Source: Acetivibrio ethanolgignens (GTDB lineage: Bacteria; Bacillota; Clostridia; Lachnospirales; Lachnospiraceae). Taken from it: a stretch of 64,000 nt of DNA. The DNA lies in contig NZ_LNAM01000001.1 in the NCBI RefSeq assembly GCF_001461035.1, forward strand, positions 1 through 64,000. The letters run 5' to 3'. Shown here piece by piece: positions 43,445-52,573 of this stretch. Position numbers and translations under genes: made by a program. A model generated the notes under the pieces. That model saw nothing but the letters and a program-made list of their open reading frames with translations, made no database searches and was not told the origin of the DNA. Each line of letters begins with the position of its first letter. The first letter of the stretch is position 1.

Positions 43445-46400
43445 TTATTCATAGGAAACCCTCCTGCTCATTACCTCTATTCCGGAAGCCTCTATCACCT
43501 CAAAAGCCTCCTGTTCAAGGCGCAGACAAATGGCGATTGCCTCTATTCTCTCTTTAAATATAAACGCATACCTGTTTTTTCCCAGCTCTGTCTTTCTGTA
43601 CTCTGTCTCCTTCCATTCCACACCATCCAGAGTGTAGGAAAAGGAAATACTGCTATCCAAATAAAGATTAACACTGTCTATCCAGTGAACGGTAGCCCAG
43701 GTCAGGGTAATAAGCAGCTTTTTTCTTTTCTCTTCTCTTTTTTCCAGTCTTAGCAGCTGATCCATAATGTTTATCTCTTCCCCGTAGATAGGGACAGCTA
43801 CACGAATAAAGGCTCTGATCGGGTAAGCCTTCCCATCCATAGGAAGAGCCTCTCCTTCAATCTCAACCATATCTCCCGCATGTGCAAAGGACGCTGCATT
43901 CATATTTTCCATGTGCCATACTGCTTTAGCCTCTTCAAAGGCACTTCCGTCGGATAGATAGGTCATAACCTGTGCCGGAAGAACAGGTATTACTCCCGGC
44001 CTTGTCATCCCGGAATAATTCTTTCCTCCCGCAATTTCACTATACACATGGATAGTGATAGACAAATTCAGAGCCTCCGAGGCCAGGGTAAGCCTTCCTG
44101 TTACCTGGAAATTTCCCCTTTGCTTCAGCCTTTCTCTGTCAAAAGGGCTCCAGCTCACAGGGCAGGTTTCCTTTTTTCCGTTTCTTAAGGTAACCTCTAT
44201 GTTCTCTGGGAGCTCTACCCTTGCAGCTCCTAAAGGCACATAGCAATGTCTTGGCATCCGATAGCTGATAAGCTCTCCAGCCTTTTTATTCCTCGCTTCC
44301 ATGATTTGCACCGTGGTCACTGCAGGCTCTAAGCCATCGGACTGGGCTGTTACCCTTACTTCACCGGAAGCCTCTGTGGAACGCAGAATAACCAGAGCCT
44401 TGCCGGCATAGGCAGCAATTTCAGCTGTTTTTTTATCCTCTGACAGAACAGCTGGCTGCTGATACTTAGCCAGCGTAGCCTGATCTCCATTATCCACACC
44501 GGCTATCTGCGCATTCCCTTCCAGTGTGATTCGGATTATATGGTTTGCCGTGGTATGGATGACTCCCCGGTCATCTACCACATCATAGGTAAGATATACC
44601 AGGCTTTTCCCATCAGCAGCGATACACTCTCTATCCCTTGCCACTCTTAATTTCACAGCCGCCTCTGGCGTATATACCATTGCCTTTCCAACGGTTTTTT
44701 TTATTTCCTTTCCCTGTTCATCATAGGCCTTTGCCCAAATCCTCCCTTTTTCATATGCCACCATAAATTTAGCATAAAGGCTTTTTCCTTCACTTCCCCT
44801 TACGGGTGTGCAATTAACCATATCCCTTGTTTCCATTTCATAGGTAAAATAGCAGTGTCCGGCCTTCGTTCTGTGAACCCTTCGTGTAGCTGTACCAATA
44901 TGCTCTTCATTACGGTAAAGCTCCACCCTGGCCCCGTTGGTATAGATAGCAACGGGAGTTTTTCCCTCTTCCTTTCGCATATTTTTTTCATCCCAGGCTG
45001 TGACCAGATGCAGGGTTGTATCCTTCCTGTTCCACTGGCTGCGGTAAAGATAATAGCTATCCTTTGGAAAACCCGTGGTTTCCACAATCCCAAAGTAGCT
45101 GCTATTAGGAAGAGCTCTCCCATCCGTTTTACTTCCCCTGTCAATTCCATTCCATGGAGTAGGCTCTCCGATATAGTCAAAGCCCGTCCAGACAAATTCT
45201 CCTGCTACAAAATCCCTGGTCATGGTATCGTAAATGGAGGCACTGGCGGTTTTTCCCCAGGCCACGGTAGAACTGTCATAGGAGGTAAGATGGTATTTTC
45301 CATCAGCATTTGCTCTGCTTTGTTCTGTTGTATAGACCCCACGGCTATTGACAGCAGAAGCAGTTTCTGAGCTAATCAGACAGCCATAGACCCTTGTCAG
45401 GGCATCCAGCTCAGAGGCAGCTGCATAATTAAAGCCAACAATGCCACCACTATTCCTTACAACCTCCAAAACCTCTCTTAGTACCTCATTCCCGGCCCTG
45501 GTATTATCTCCATGGGTTACTTTTCGTTCCTTGTCCTCTTCTCTGATCCATGCAATCAGCTTTTTTGCAATATTCGGAAACTCCTTACTGACAGCGGCTC
45601 CCTCCTGAATTTCATTGCCCAGGGACCATAGCATGAGGGACGGGTGATTACGGTCACGCCTTACCGTAGATTTTACGGCAAATTCTGCCCAGGTCATGGC
45701 TCTGCTTCCACCTATAAGCCCCTGCTTTTCTGTCAGCCTCTCATTAAAATAGGCTGCAAAATCATGGCTGTTTCCATTTTTGGAGACATTCCACCCGTCG
45801 AAAAGCTCTTCAATCACTAAAAGCCCCAGCTCATCGCAAATCTGAAGGAAATGCTTATCAGCAGGATTGTGGGCAGTACGGACGGCATTTGCCCCCATCT
45901 CCTTCATCAGCGATAGCTGGCGATAGACGGCATCATAGCAGGCTGCTGCCCCAAGAGCTCCCTGATCATGATGCATGCATACCCCACAAAGCTTTACATT
46001 CCTTCCATTCAAGCGAAAGCCTTCCTGCTCATCAAAGGCAAACCAGCGAAAGCCAAATTTTGTTTCCCGCTGCTCTATCACCTGGTTACTTACCAAAAGC
46101 TCTGTCCTCACACAGTACATCACCGGATCCTCCAACGACCACAGCAAGGGATGGGATACCTTCGCACTGGCTATAAGACAGCTCCTTGTCCCTGTCTCCA
46201 GCCTTTGGCCTGTCTCCACTGTCTCTGACACAGGAATTCCATCGGCATTGTAAATCTGATTACGGACAATTACCTCTCTTCCTTCCTCCAGAAGATTTTC
46301 TATCTCCACCTCACAGCTTACCGTAGCAGTCCCATTCCCATATTCTCTGGCAAGCCTTGGGGTGCTTATTCTGATACCATTCAGGGCTATATGCACCGGG

Positions 46401-46912
46401 GGAACAACAAGCAAAGCTACCTCCCGGTAAATACCACTGCCCGAATACCAGCGGCTGGAGGGTATTGTGTGCTCGACCCTGACTGCCACTGTATTCTCTG
46501 TAACGCCATCGCAGACAAGCAAAGCCGTAATATCAAAGGAAAAGGGCATATATCCATAATGATTTTCCCCAACTAAAATACCATTGACATAGACATAGCT
46601 ATCCTTATAGACACCATCGAAGCTTAAAAGGATGGTTTTGTCCTTACAGGCTTCGGGCATAAGAAAGGTCTTGCGATACCAGCCTGTGCCACCTGGGAGG
46701 AAGCCGCTTTGGGCTTCCCCCTCCACAGTAAATTCCTGTTCTATACTAAAGTCATGGGGCAGGCTAAGGCTTTGCCATGAAGCATCGTTAAAGTCGCTCC
46801 TTTTTGCAGACTCCGATTCCCCCATATAAAATTTCCATCCCTCATTAAAAGGGATATCCCCTCCAAGGATGGGACTGCCTATCCGGATTTCCTCCTGTCT
46901 TGTAAATACCAT
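43445..46912 (-). CDS. GH2 beta-galactosidase, cytoplasmic
   Basis: The 1155-residue glycoside hydrolase family 2 enzyme has the sugar-binding N-terminal domain (LPHDFSIE, FLPGGTGWYRKTF), an Ig-like domain, and a TIM barrel with acid/base Glu434 (LWSLGNEIQ) and likely nucleophile Glu516 (LISSETASAVNSRG). After it come further Ig-like domains (DUF4982 and invasin/Big4-like pieces). The barrel motifs, including GEFVWTGFDYIGEPTPWNG, resemble BgaA-type beta-galactosidases rather than beta-mannosidases. There is no signal peptide. In this operon it would remove antenna galactose from imported N-glycans. Substrate is inferred. Confidence 0.85.
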   Translation of the reverse strand: MVFTRQEEIRIGSPILGGDIPFNEGWKFYMGESESAKRSDFNDASWQSLSLPHDFSIEQEFTVEGEAQSGFLPGGTGWYRKTFLMPEACKDKTILLSFDGVYKDSYVYVNGILVGENHYGYMPFSFDITALLVCDGVTENTVAVRVEHTIPSSRWYSGSGIYREVALLVVPPVHIALNGIRISTPRLAREYGNGTATVSCEVEIENLLEEGREVIVRNQIYNADGIPVSETVETGQRLETGTRSCLIASAKVSHPLLWSLEDPVMYCVRTELLVSNQVIEQRETKFGFRWFAFDEQEGFRLNGRNVKLCGVCMHHDQGALGAAACYDAVYRQLSLMKEMGANAVRTAHNPADKHFLQICDELGLLVIEELFDGWNVSKNGNSHDFAAYFNERLTEKQGLIGGSRAMTWAEFAVKSTVRRDRNHPSLMLWSLGNEIQEGAAVSKEFPNIAKKLIAWIREEDKERKVTHGDNTRAGNEVLREVLEVVRNSGGIVGFNYAAASELDALTRVYGCLISSETASAVNSRGVYTTEQSRANADGKYHLTSYDSSTVAWGKTASASIYDTMTRDFVAGEFVWTGFDYIGEPTPWNGIDRGSKTDGRALPNSSYFGIVETTGFPKDSYYLYRSQWNRKDTTLHLVTAWDEKNMRKEEGKTPVAIYTNGARVELYRNEEHIGTATRRVHRTKAGHCYFTYEMETRDMVNCTPVRGSEGKSLYAKFMVAYEKGRIWAKAYDEQGKEIKKTVGKAMVYTPEAAVKLRVARDRECIAADGKSLVYLTYDVVDDRGVIHTTANHIIRITLEGNAQIAGVDNGDQATLAKYQQPAVLSEDKKTAEIAAYAGKALVILRSTEASGEVRVTAQSDGLEPAVTTVQIMEARNKKAGELISYRMPRHCYVPLGAARVELPENIEVTLRNGKKETCPVSWSPFDRERLKQRGNFQVTGRLTLASEALNLSITIHVYSEIAGGKNYSGMTRPGVIPVLPAQVMTYLSDGSAFEEAKAVWHMENMNAASFAHAGDMVEIEGEALPMDGKAYPIRAFIRVAVPIYGEEINIMDQLLRLEKREEKRKKLLITLTWATVHWIDSVNLYLDSSISFSYTLDGVEWKETEYRKTELGKNRYAFIFKERIEAIAICLRLEQEAFEVIEASGIEVMSRRVSYE

Positions 46913-46923
46913 GATACACTTCC

Positions 46924-49900
46924 TTAGTCTTTGAATTGTCCTAAAATTTCCAGCTCAGGGATGGCTACTATACCTGCCTTCACCTTTGTTATATTGAAGC
47001 ACCAATACCTCGCCTCTATGTTTTCAAGCTTGCTGCTATAAGCATTGGCCTCCCCCAGATTATCAAAGCTGTCTGCCTTCACCCAGCCAGCTCCAAATTC
47101 GTATTTTTTGGTATCATTATTCCAGCTGAGTTCTGAAGGTTTTCCTTCTCCTGTATAGTACCAAAGCTCCCCGTCCACTGTCTCTCTGGCAGTATTTCCA
47201 TACACATTCTTATATGCATTGTAAAAAATCCATTGCTTTGCTACTGCTGACCCTTCGCCAAGGTCAAAGATAATATATGCCTCACTGCCACCTAGTCTAA
47301 GTGCCTCTCCCTGCTTCGGCTCCTTCACTCCATCAAATATCGTTTCCTTTTTTTGATTAAAGTCGTAACTGTACATCCCACCTGAAAAGGACGAATGGAT
47401 AATGCCGGCCTTATTTTGTGTCAGATTTTCCAGCCGCTCCTTGCCTTCCCCTACGATCACCTCAAAGCGGAAGCATTCCTTATCATCATATACCTCAGTA
47501 CCCTTACGTTTTACCTTTTCTAAAACCTGGACAGTATAGCTTTCGTCCTCTGCCAGTGAAATCTGGTTATCTACATCCGTACCGGTATGATTTACTGTCC
47601 TGAAGCTGTATCTTGCTATAGCTGTATTTTCTACCTCCTTCCCCTCTTTAAGCTCTTTGAAGAAGTAGGCTTTTGCAAATTCCTGGTAGCTATAGGTCTC
47701 ATCTACAAAGGCAATACCATCCAGCTTGCTTTCCCTGAAGGCCTGGAAGCCGGCTTCTCCTCTTTGGATATAGGTTCCCCCACTGGTATAGGCACCCATG
47801 GAAAAATTATCCACTGTAATCGCCGAAGCTGTAGAGACAGTCAGCTTAAATTTCTTCTCTCCATTCACCATATAAGCCCTTGGCTTTTGCTTGTCAAATA
47901 AAATCTCACCTGCTGTAGCCTTAAGCTTCTGAAGCTTTTTGGCATCCTCTGTCCCATTGGAAAAATCAATCCGATTTTCGGAAATATCCAGGGTCTTCAG
48001 AGCTTTAAAGCTCTCTGTATCAGCAAAGGGCAGATGCTCTAAATCCAGATTCTTAAGCTCAAGGGTGTTAAGTGCCGGCAGTTCTGCCAGTTCAAGCCTG
48101 ACCTCTTCCTTTTCATAAGGTGAGCCTTGCACTCCCCGGATAGACGCAGGAAGCACAGCGGTTGTTATCTCCTTAAGCTTTGTAAGTCCCTTTATCGTAA
48201 GCTTCTTTAAATTTGCAAAATTTTCTAGTCCCTGCAGACTTTCGATATTCGGGTCATCGATAACCAGCTCTCCGGAAAAGCGTGCTATATTGCCCTTATA
48301 GTCTCCAATTTGCCTGATAACACAATTCCGCAGTGCCTCATCCGGAAAATCCTCCGCTGTAATCCTTGCATAATCCTCATGCTCCACCATCTGCTTTTTC
48401 AATGCAATGGACCACTCATATTCCGTTTTGACCTGAGGTGTATTATCGCCCCATTTACTATCCCTTTTTCTGGAGTCTGTATCTTTGATAGTACAATTAT
48501 TTTTCTTTGCACTCTCTGCGCCAACACCTTCCTTTACTCCATCTCTATCCACAGCATAAGCAAAAATACCAGCCTTTACCCCATCCTCCGGCTGCCACAC
48601 AGCATGCCTGCAGGCTCTGGAATCCGTTGGTGTTCCAGGGTTTTTTCCATCTTTGGAAACCGTATCTCCCCAGATATTATCCCCCGCATCGCCTCCCTCC
48701 TCATAGAAGGAAAAGCCTATCATAAATTGCTCTGGCTTAATATATTCTTTAAAACCATTCCACATAGAGTCTCTGGTGCCATCCTTAAAGCCTGCTTCAT
48801 CTACCTCCCAGGTCCCATTTTCACTTGTCACTCCATACATCTGGACAAGCACATAATTATATTCCTCATAGGTCTTTTGAAAAACCCGGCTTTTTGGTGC
48901 AGGAATGGTGGTATCCAGAATAAAAAGCTTCTCTGGATGCTCACTGCCTGGACCTATCAGCTTTCCTATCTCCTTTATCACAGAAATAAGCTGCTCATAG
49001 CACTGCTCCTTCTGTTCCTCTGAATAGTTCTTTGTAAGACCATTCCATGTATTGTCCGGTAAATCCATTCCCTCAAGGTCGATATCCAGGCCATCTAAGC
49101 CATAGGCATTTACATACCTGTCAACAATGGCCCCGGCCAGCTTCTTATAGCCCTCTTCATTCTTTTCATATTCCAATTCTTTAGAAAGACCACGGACTCC
49201 ATATACATCCTTTATGCCTATGGTACGGATTACCTTCACACCCTTTTTGTGCAGTGCCGGCACATACTCCTCCTTCAGCACCCTCCAGAAATCGCTTTCA
49301 TCAGCAGTCCAGTCTGCAAATACAAAAGCCAGATCCACACTATCCGGAATATCTGACATTTTATTTAATCCACCATGGGATTTCAGATTCTCTGGTTTAC
49401 GCTCTGTCTCATTCTCGTCATAGCCCGTAGATGCTACATCCTTCCAGGTTCTGTAATAGGCTCCATACAAGGGTGCTCTCTTTAATTCCACTTCCTTCTT
49501 TGGTTCCTCCGGCTTCACTGGCTGCTCTTCCTTCTTTGGTTCCTCCGGCTTCACTGGCTGCTCTTCCTTCTTTGGCTCCTCCGGCTTCGCTGGCTGCTCC
49601 TCTTTCTTTGGCTCCTCCGGCTTCACTGGTATCACAATCTGCCCATAAGAAGGGGAAGGCTCATTTTCTACCTTTGTCATTCCTTCCGGAGTTCTTATTT
49701 CCACCGCATCCCTTGTATCATTTTTAACAATCAGCGGAATGTCCCTTCTGGAAGTCTCTATGTAGCTTCCCTCTGCTCCCTGCTTTAAGTGAAGCTCTAC
49801 CCTGGCGGAAAGCTGAGCTTTGACCGGAAGCTCTGTTGTTATTTTACTATTCTCTGCCTTCTCTTCCACCAGCAGCCTTACCTCTGAAGGGGAAGTGTCC

Positions 49901-50649
49901 TTCTTTCCCGTGAGAGATAAAGCACAAGGCTCCTTCAGGGAGATTTCCTTTACCTTGCCAAGCACCTCCACTACTACCCTTGCCTCTTTCTTCTCAATTG
50001 CGATTGCCGCAAGCTCTGCTTCCTCGGATACTAAGATTCTTCCGCTGTCTGCAAGCACGGTAAGACTGTTCCCCCTTGCCTCTTCATGCCAGGTATCTGC
50101 CTTTATCTCATGGATGGTTATGCTTTCAAATCTGCCACTATTATAGATATCAGCCTTTGGAGCCTTCACTACAAGAGCAATATTCCCATAATCACCTCTG
50201 CCTATCCTCAAGGCAGTCTCAGCCTTTGTTTTTATAGTAATTTTCCTGATATCCTTATTAAGAAGAGCCCTATCCAGCTCTGATTGTCCAGAAACCGTGA
50301 CCTCGGTTATTTTTTCACTCTTCTTTACAGTTACCTTACAGGTTAGTTTATAGCTTTTTTTCTCAGCCTTAATCATAGCTGTAACCATGGTACTTCCTGG
50401 TTTTACTGCTTTTATAAGGCCCTTCCTGCTAACGGTGGCTACCTTTTTATTAGCTGATTGAAAGGATACGATTGCTTTTTTTGGCAGATTTTTGATAACC
50501 AGCTGGTATGTCCTTTTCTTGCCACTGGTCTCTAAGGAAACCTTCGTTTTGTTTAAGCCTGGCTTTGATGCTGCATAAGCCGGAATGCTGGTCATGATGA
50601 TGGCAAGAATTAAAAGTATTGCCATACCTTTCTTTTTTCTATCTCTCAT
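46924..50649 (-). CDS. Secreted GH18 endo-beta-N-acetylglucosaminidase (EndoS-like)
   Basis: The 1241-residue protein has a signal peptide (about 1-27, ending AYA-AS), a Big2-like domain (31-110), a beta-rich region to about 330, a Pro/Lys/Glu repeat linker (341-386) and a GH18 barrel. The barrel carries the catalytic motif DGLDIDLE at 519-526, with Glu526 as the acid. A leucine-rich-repeat-like stretch (about 795-920) and a C-terminal F5/8-type carbohydrate-binding-like domain (about 1095-1241) follow. The barrel-LRR-CBM order recalls EndoS, which cuts N-glycans on IgG. No LPXTG or other cell-wall anchor was seen. It is the only secreted enzyme of the operon. Confidence 0.88.
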   Translation of the reverse strand: MRDRKKKGMAILLILAIIMTSIPAYAASKPGLNKTKVSLETSGKKRTYQLVIKNLPKKAIVSFQSANKKVATVSRKGLIKAVKPGSTMVTAMIKAEKKSYKLTCKVTVKKSEKITEVTVSGQSELDRALLNKDIRKITIKTKAETALRIGRGDYGNIALVVKAPKADIYNSGRFESITIHEIKADTWHEEARGNSLTVLADSGRILVSEEAELAAIAIEKKEARVVVEVLGKVKEISLKEPCALSLTGKKDTSPSEVRLLVEEKAENSKITTELPVKAQLSARVELHLKQGAEGSYIETSRRDIPLIVKNDTRDAVEIRTPEGMTKVENEPSPSYGQIVIPVKPEEPKKEEQPAKPEEPKKEEQPVKPEEPKKEEQPVKPEEPKKEVELKRAPLYGAYYRTWKDVASTGYDENETERKPENLKSHGGLNKMSDIPDSVDLAFVFADWTADESDFWRVLKEEYVPALHKKGVKVIRTIGIKDVYGVRGLSKELEYEKNEEGYKKLAGAIVDRYVNAYGLDGLDIDLEGMDLPDNTWNGLTKNYSEEQKEQCYEQLISVIKEIGKLIGPGSEHPEKLFILDTTIPAPKSRVFQKTYEEYNYVLVQMYGVTSENGTWEVDEAGFKDGTRDSMWNGFKEYIKPEQFMIGFSFYEEGGDAGDNIWGDTVSKDGKNPGTPTDSRACRHAVWQPEDGVKAGIFAYAVDRDGVKEGVGAESAKKNNCTIKDTDSRKRDSKWGDNTPQVKTEYEWSIALKKQMVEHEDYARITAEDFPDEALRNCVIRQIGDYKGNIARFSGELVIDDPNIESLQGLENFANLKKLTIKGLTKLKEITTAVLPASIRGVQGSPYEKEEVRLELAELPALNTLELKNLDLEHLPFADTESFKALKTLDISENRIDFSNGTEDAKKLQKLKATAGEILFDKQKPRAYMVNGEKKFKLTVSTASAITVDNFSMGAYTSGGTYIQRGEAGFQAFRESKLDGIAFVDETYSYQEFAKAYFFKELKEGKEVENTAIARYSFRTVNHTGTDVDNQISLAEDESYTVQVLEKVKRKGTEVYDDKECFRFEVIVGEGKERLENLTQNKAGIIHSSFSGGMYSYDFNQKKETIFDGVKEPKQGEALRLGGSEAYIIFDLGEGSAVAKQWIFYNAYKNVYGNTARETVDGELWYYTGEGKPSELSWNNDTKKYEFGAGWVKADSFDNLGEANAYSSKLENIEARYWCFNITKVKAGIVAIPELEILGQFKD
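49486..49626 (-). repeat. 36-bp tandem repeats encoding a Pro-rich linker
   Basis: About four copies of a 12-residue unit KPEEPKKEEQPV lie inside the GH18 gene, before the catalytic domain. The first three DNA copies are near-identical. Such linkers vary in copy number between strains. Confidence 0.85.
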
Positions 50650-50680
50650 TTACCTTCTCCTTATTATTTTTTAATATCCT

Positions 50681-50718
50681 AATACAGGCTATGACTTAAA
50701 AAAATCATAGCCTGTATT
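50681..50718 (-). promoter_or_regulatory. Hairpin between GH20 and GH18 genes
   Basis: A perfect 14-bp stem, AATACAGGCTATGA (50681-50694) with TCATAGCCTGTATT (50705-50718), starts at the base after the GH20 stop codon. No T-run follows on the minus strand, so it may be an RNA-stability or partial-termination element rather than a full terminator. Confidence 0.65.
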
Positions 50719-52548
50719 CTACCGCAGTATATCAGCATACCAGTAAACTACCTCCTGGATTCGATATAGCTCCGATTCCCCACTTATCATTCTCCACATT
50801 TTTTTATAATGATAAAACCAGACCTCTAAAGCCTTTGCAAGCTCTTTTGTCTCCTCCGGTTCTTCTCTTTCTCTTTTCCAGAGAGCAACGCCAATTCGAT
50901 TCCATAGCTCCATTCCCTCTATCGCTACAAAATAAGGCCAGACATCCCTTCTGCTCTCCTTTTGCAGATAAGGGAGGCTTTGGCAAAATTGATCTGTCAG
51001 CTCCTTCAATCGATTGTTATTTTCCTCTGCCTTCAAAAGCTTATCCTCAGGAAGGCAGGCTTTTCGTTCCTCTTCGCTTTTATCAAAAATAACTGCCTCT
51101 CTGTATTTTACAGCAAGCTCCCATCCAAAGGAGGAGCATTCTGCAAGATCTGCTATAGTAGAGACAATGGTTTCTCTGCTGTCGCCAAATTCCAGACGGG
51201 AAATCTGGCGATTTATCTCTTCAAATTCCGGAATATCTGTATTCCAGGAAAAAGCGGCCCCATAAATCAACCCCATCCGTCCAAATTCCGGATGATTAAT
51301 ATGCCCAAAATCTCCCCAGTCCGTATTCAGAACTCCCAGACATTGGTACTTTTCTGCATAGTGGCACATCCGCTTTATATTTTCATAGGAATCTCTTACT
51401 AAATTGACCAGCTGATTCCAGCCACACACTCCGGGGCAGGTATACTGAGTCGCCCCTGCCTCCCAAAGCTTTTTAGTTTCCTCTTCTCTTTGTTCCGGTA
51501 AATATCCCCAGTTAAGACAAATCGTCTCCTTTGGCAGCTCCTTCACTGCTTCCGGGAACTTACAGATAATATCTCCCCAGAACATAGGTCTTTTTCCCTT
51601 TTCTATTAAAAATTCACACAGCTCTTTTACAAAATTAATATACATCCTGTCCTGACCAATTTGTTCAGCCAATTCCCTGCCTCTTCCCTTACCTAAATCA
51701 AAGGTTTCATCTCCACAGAGATTAAACTGCTTCGAAGAAAAGAACGGAAGAAATTCTTCTATCATCTTCTTTATAAAGATATGGCTTTCCGGATTGGATA
51801 CATCAATGGTATGATGCTGCATCCTTGCCAGAAAAGAAAATGGCTCCTTTTCAGCTCCTTCCAATTCGCACAAATGGCAATAGCTCTTTGTGGAAAGAAC
51901 CTTATACAAGTGTCCAAAGCAGGAAAGAGAGGGAATTAATTCAATCCCCAGGCCTGTGCAGTATGCATCAAGCTCCATAATTTCTTCCCCGGTAAGAGGG
52001 GTGTCATCTCGCCACACCTCACTAAAATCCTCAAACAGAAAGCTGTGCTCAATATAGAGCTGCAGCTGGTTTATCTTATAGAAGGCCAGTCGGTCTGCCA
52101 GCCTTTTTAAATAAGCAAGGGTCGGAACTCTTCCCCTGGTCACATCATGGAAAAAGCCACGGTTCAGAAGAGAGGGCTCATCCCTTATCACCAGAAATGG
52201 AAGCCATGGCCCTGTCTGTCTTAAAATCTGACGCAGTGTCTGTATCCCATAGCGTACACCATTGATATCCCCACCTGAAATTTCAATTCCTTCTGATGTA
52301 ATTTTAAGACGGTAGGATTGTTCCTTATGCTCCGGGCTGACTAAAAGCCAGATTCCTTGTTTCTTTTTCTTTCCTCTCTTTATTGGCAGTAAAAAGCCTG
52401 TAGTGTCTTCTATTTCCTTCTGCAAGCATCCTGAAAGCTCCACCAGCTGTTGGGTGCTCTCTTCATCAAACACAATACTGTCCTGATAGGAGAGTCTGTA
52501 AATCCCCTCCTGCCTCTCTATTTCCTTTGGCTGTGGCAATATATACAT
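50719..52548 (-). CDS. GH20 beta-N-acetylhexosaminidase, cytoplasmic
   Basis: The 609-residue enzyme belongs to glycoside hydrolase family 20. It has the N-terminal GH20b-like alpha/beta domain (to about 115), then the barrel with LNRGFFHDVTRGRVP and the substrate-assisted catalytic Asp-Glu pair in NLCGDETFDLGKGR. No signal peptide is seen. It would release terminal GlcNAc from the antennae of imported N-glycans after GH2 has removed galactose. It sits between GH38 and GH18, 25 bases after the former. Confidence 0.9.
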   Translation of the reverse strand: MYILPQPKEIERQEGIYRLSYQDSIVFDEESTQQLVELSGCLQKEIEDTTGFLLPIKRGKKKKQGIWLLVSPEHKEQSYRLKITSEGIEISGGDINGVRYGIQTLRQILRQTGPWLPFLVIRDEPSLLNRGFFHDVTRGRVPTLAYLKRLADRLAFYKINQLQLYIEHSFLFEDFSEVWRDDTPLTGEEIMELDAYCTGLGIELIPSLSCFGHLYKVLSTKSYCHLCELEGAEKEPFSFLARMQHHTIDVSNPESHIFIKKMIEEFLPFFSSKQFNLCGDETFDLGKGRGRELAEQIGQDRMYINFVKELCEFLIEKGKRPMFWGDIICKFPEAVKELPKETICLNWGYLPEQREEETKKLWEAGATQYTCPGVCGWNQLVNLVRDSYENIKRMCHYAEKYQCLGVLNTDWGDFGHINHPEFGRMGLIYGAAFSWNTDIPEFEEINRQISRLEFGDSRETIVSTIADLAECSSFGWELAVKYREAVIFDKSEEERKACLPEDKLLKAEENNNRLKELTDQFCQSLPYLQKESRRDVWPYFVAIEGMELWNRIGVALWKREREEPEETKELAKALEVWFYHYKKMWRMISGESELYRIQEVVYWYADILR

Positions 52549-52573
52549 TTCTCTTTCCTCCTTCTTCCCAAGG

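Noticed and set aside
43445-46912. GH2 enzyme as beta-mannosidase
   Set aside because: The ISSETASAVNSRG and GFDYIGEPTPW segments resemble BgaA-type beta-galactosidases. GH130 already handles the core beta-mannoside.
48310-49023. Long plus-strand open frame opposite the GH18 gene
   Set aside because: It has no ribosome site, its composition mirrors the opposing gene, and no family is recognised; it is a shadow frame.
49486-49626. Tandem repeats as a CRISPR array or non-coding satellite
   Set aside because: The repeats are uninterrupted, in frame and encode a Pro-rich linker in the GH18 protein.
50681-50718. Hairpin as the main terminator of the N-glycan operon
   Set aside because: No T-run follows and two more pathway genes continue in the same direction, with a proper terminator at 41478-41529.
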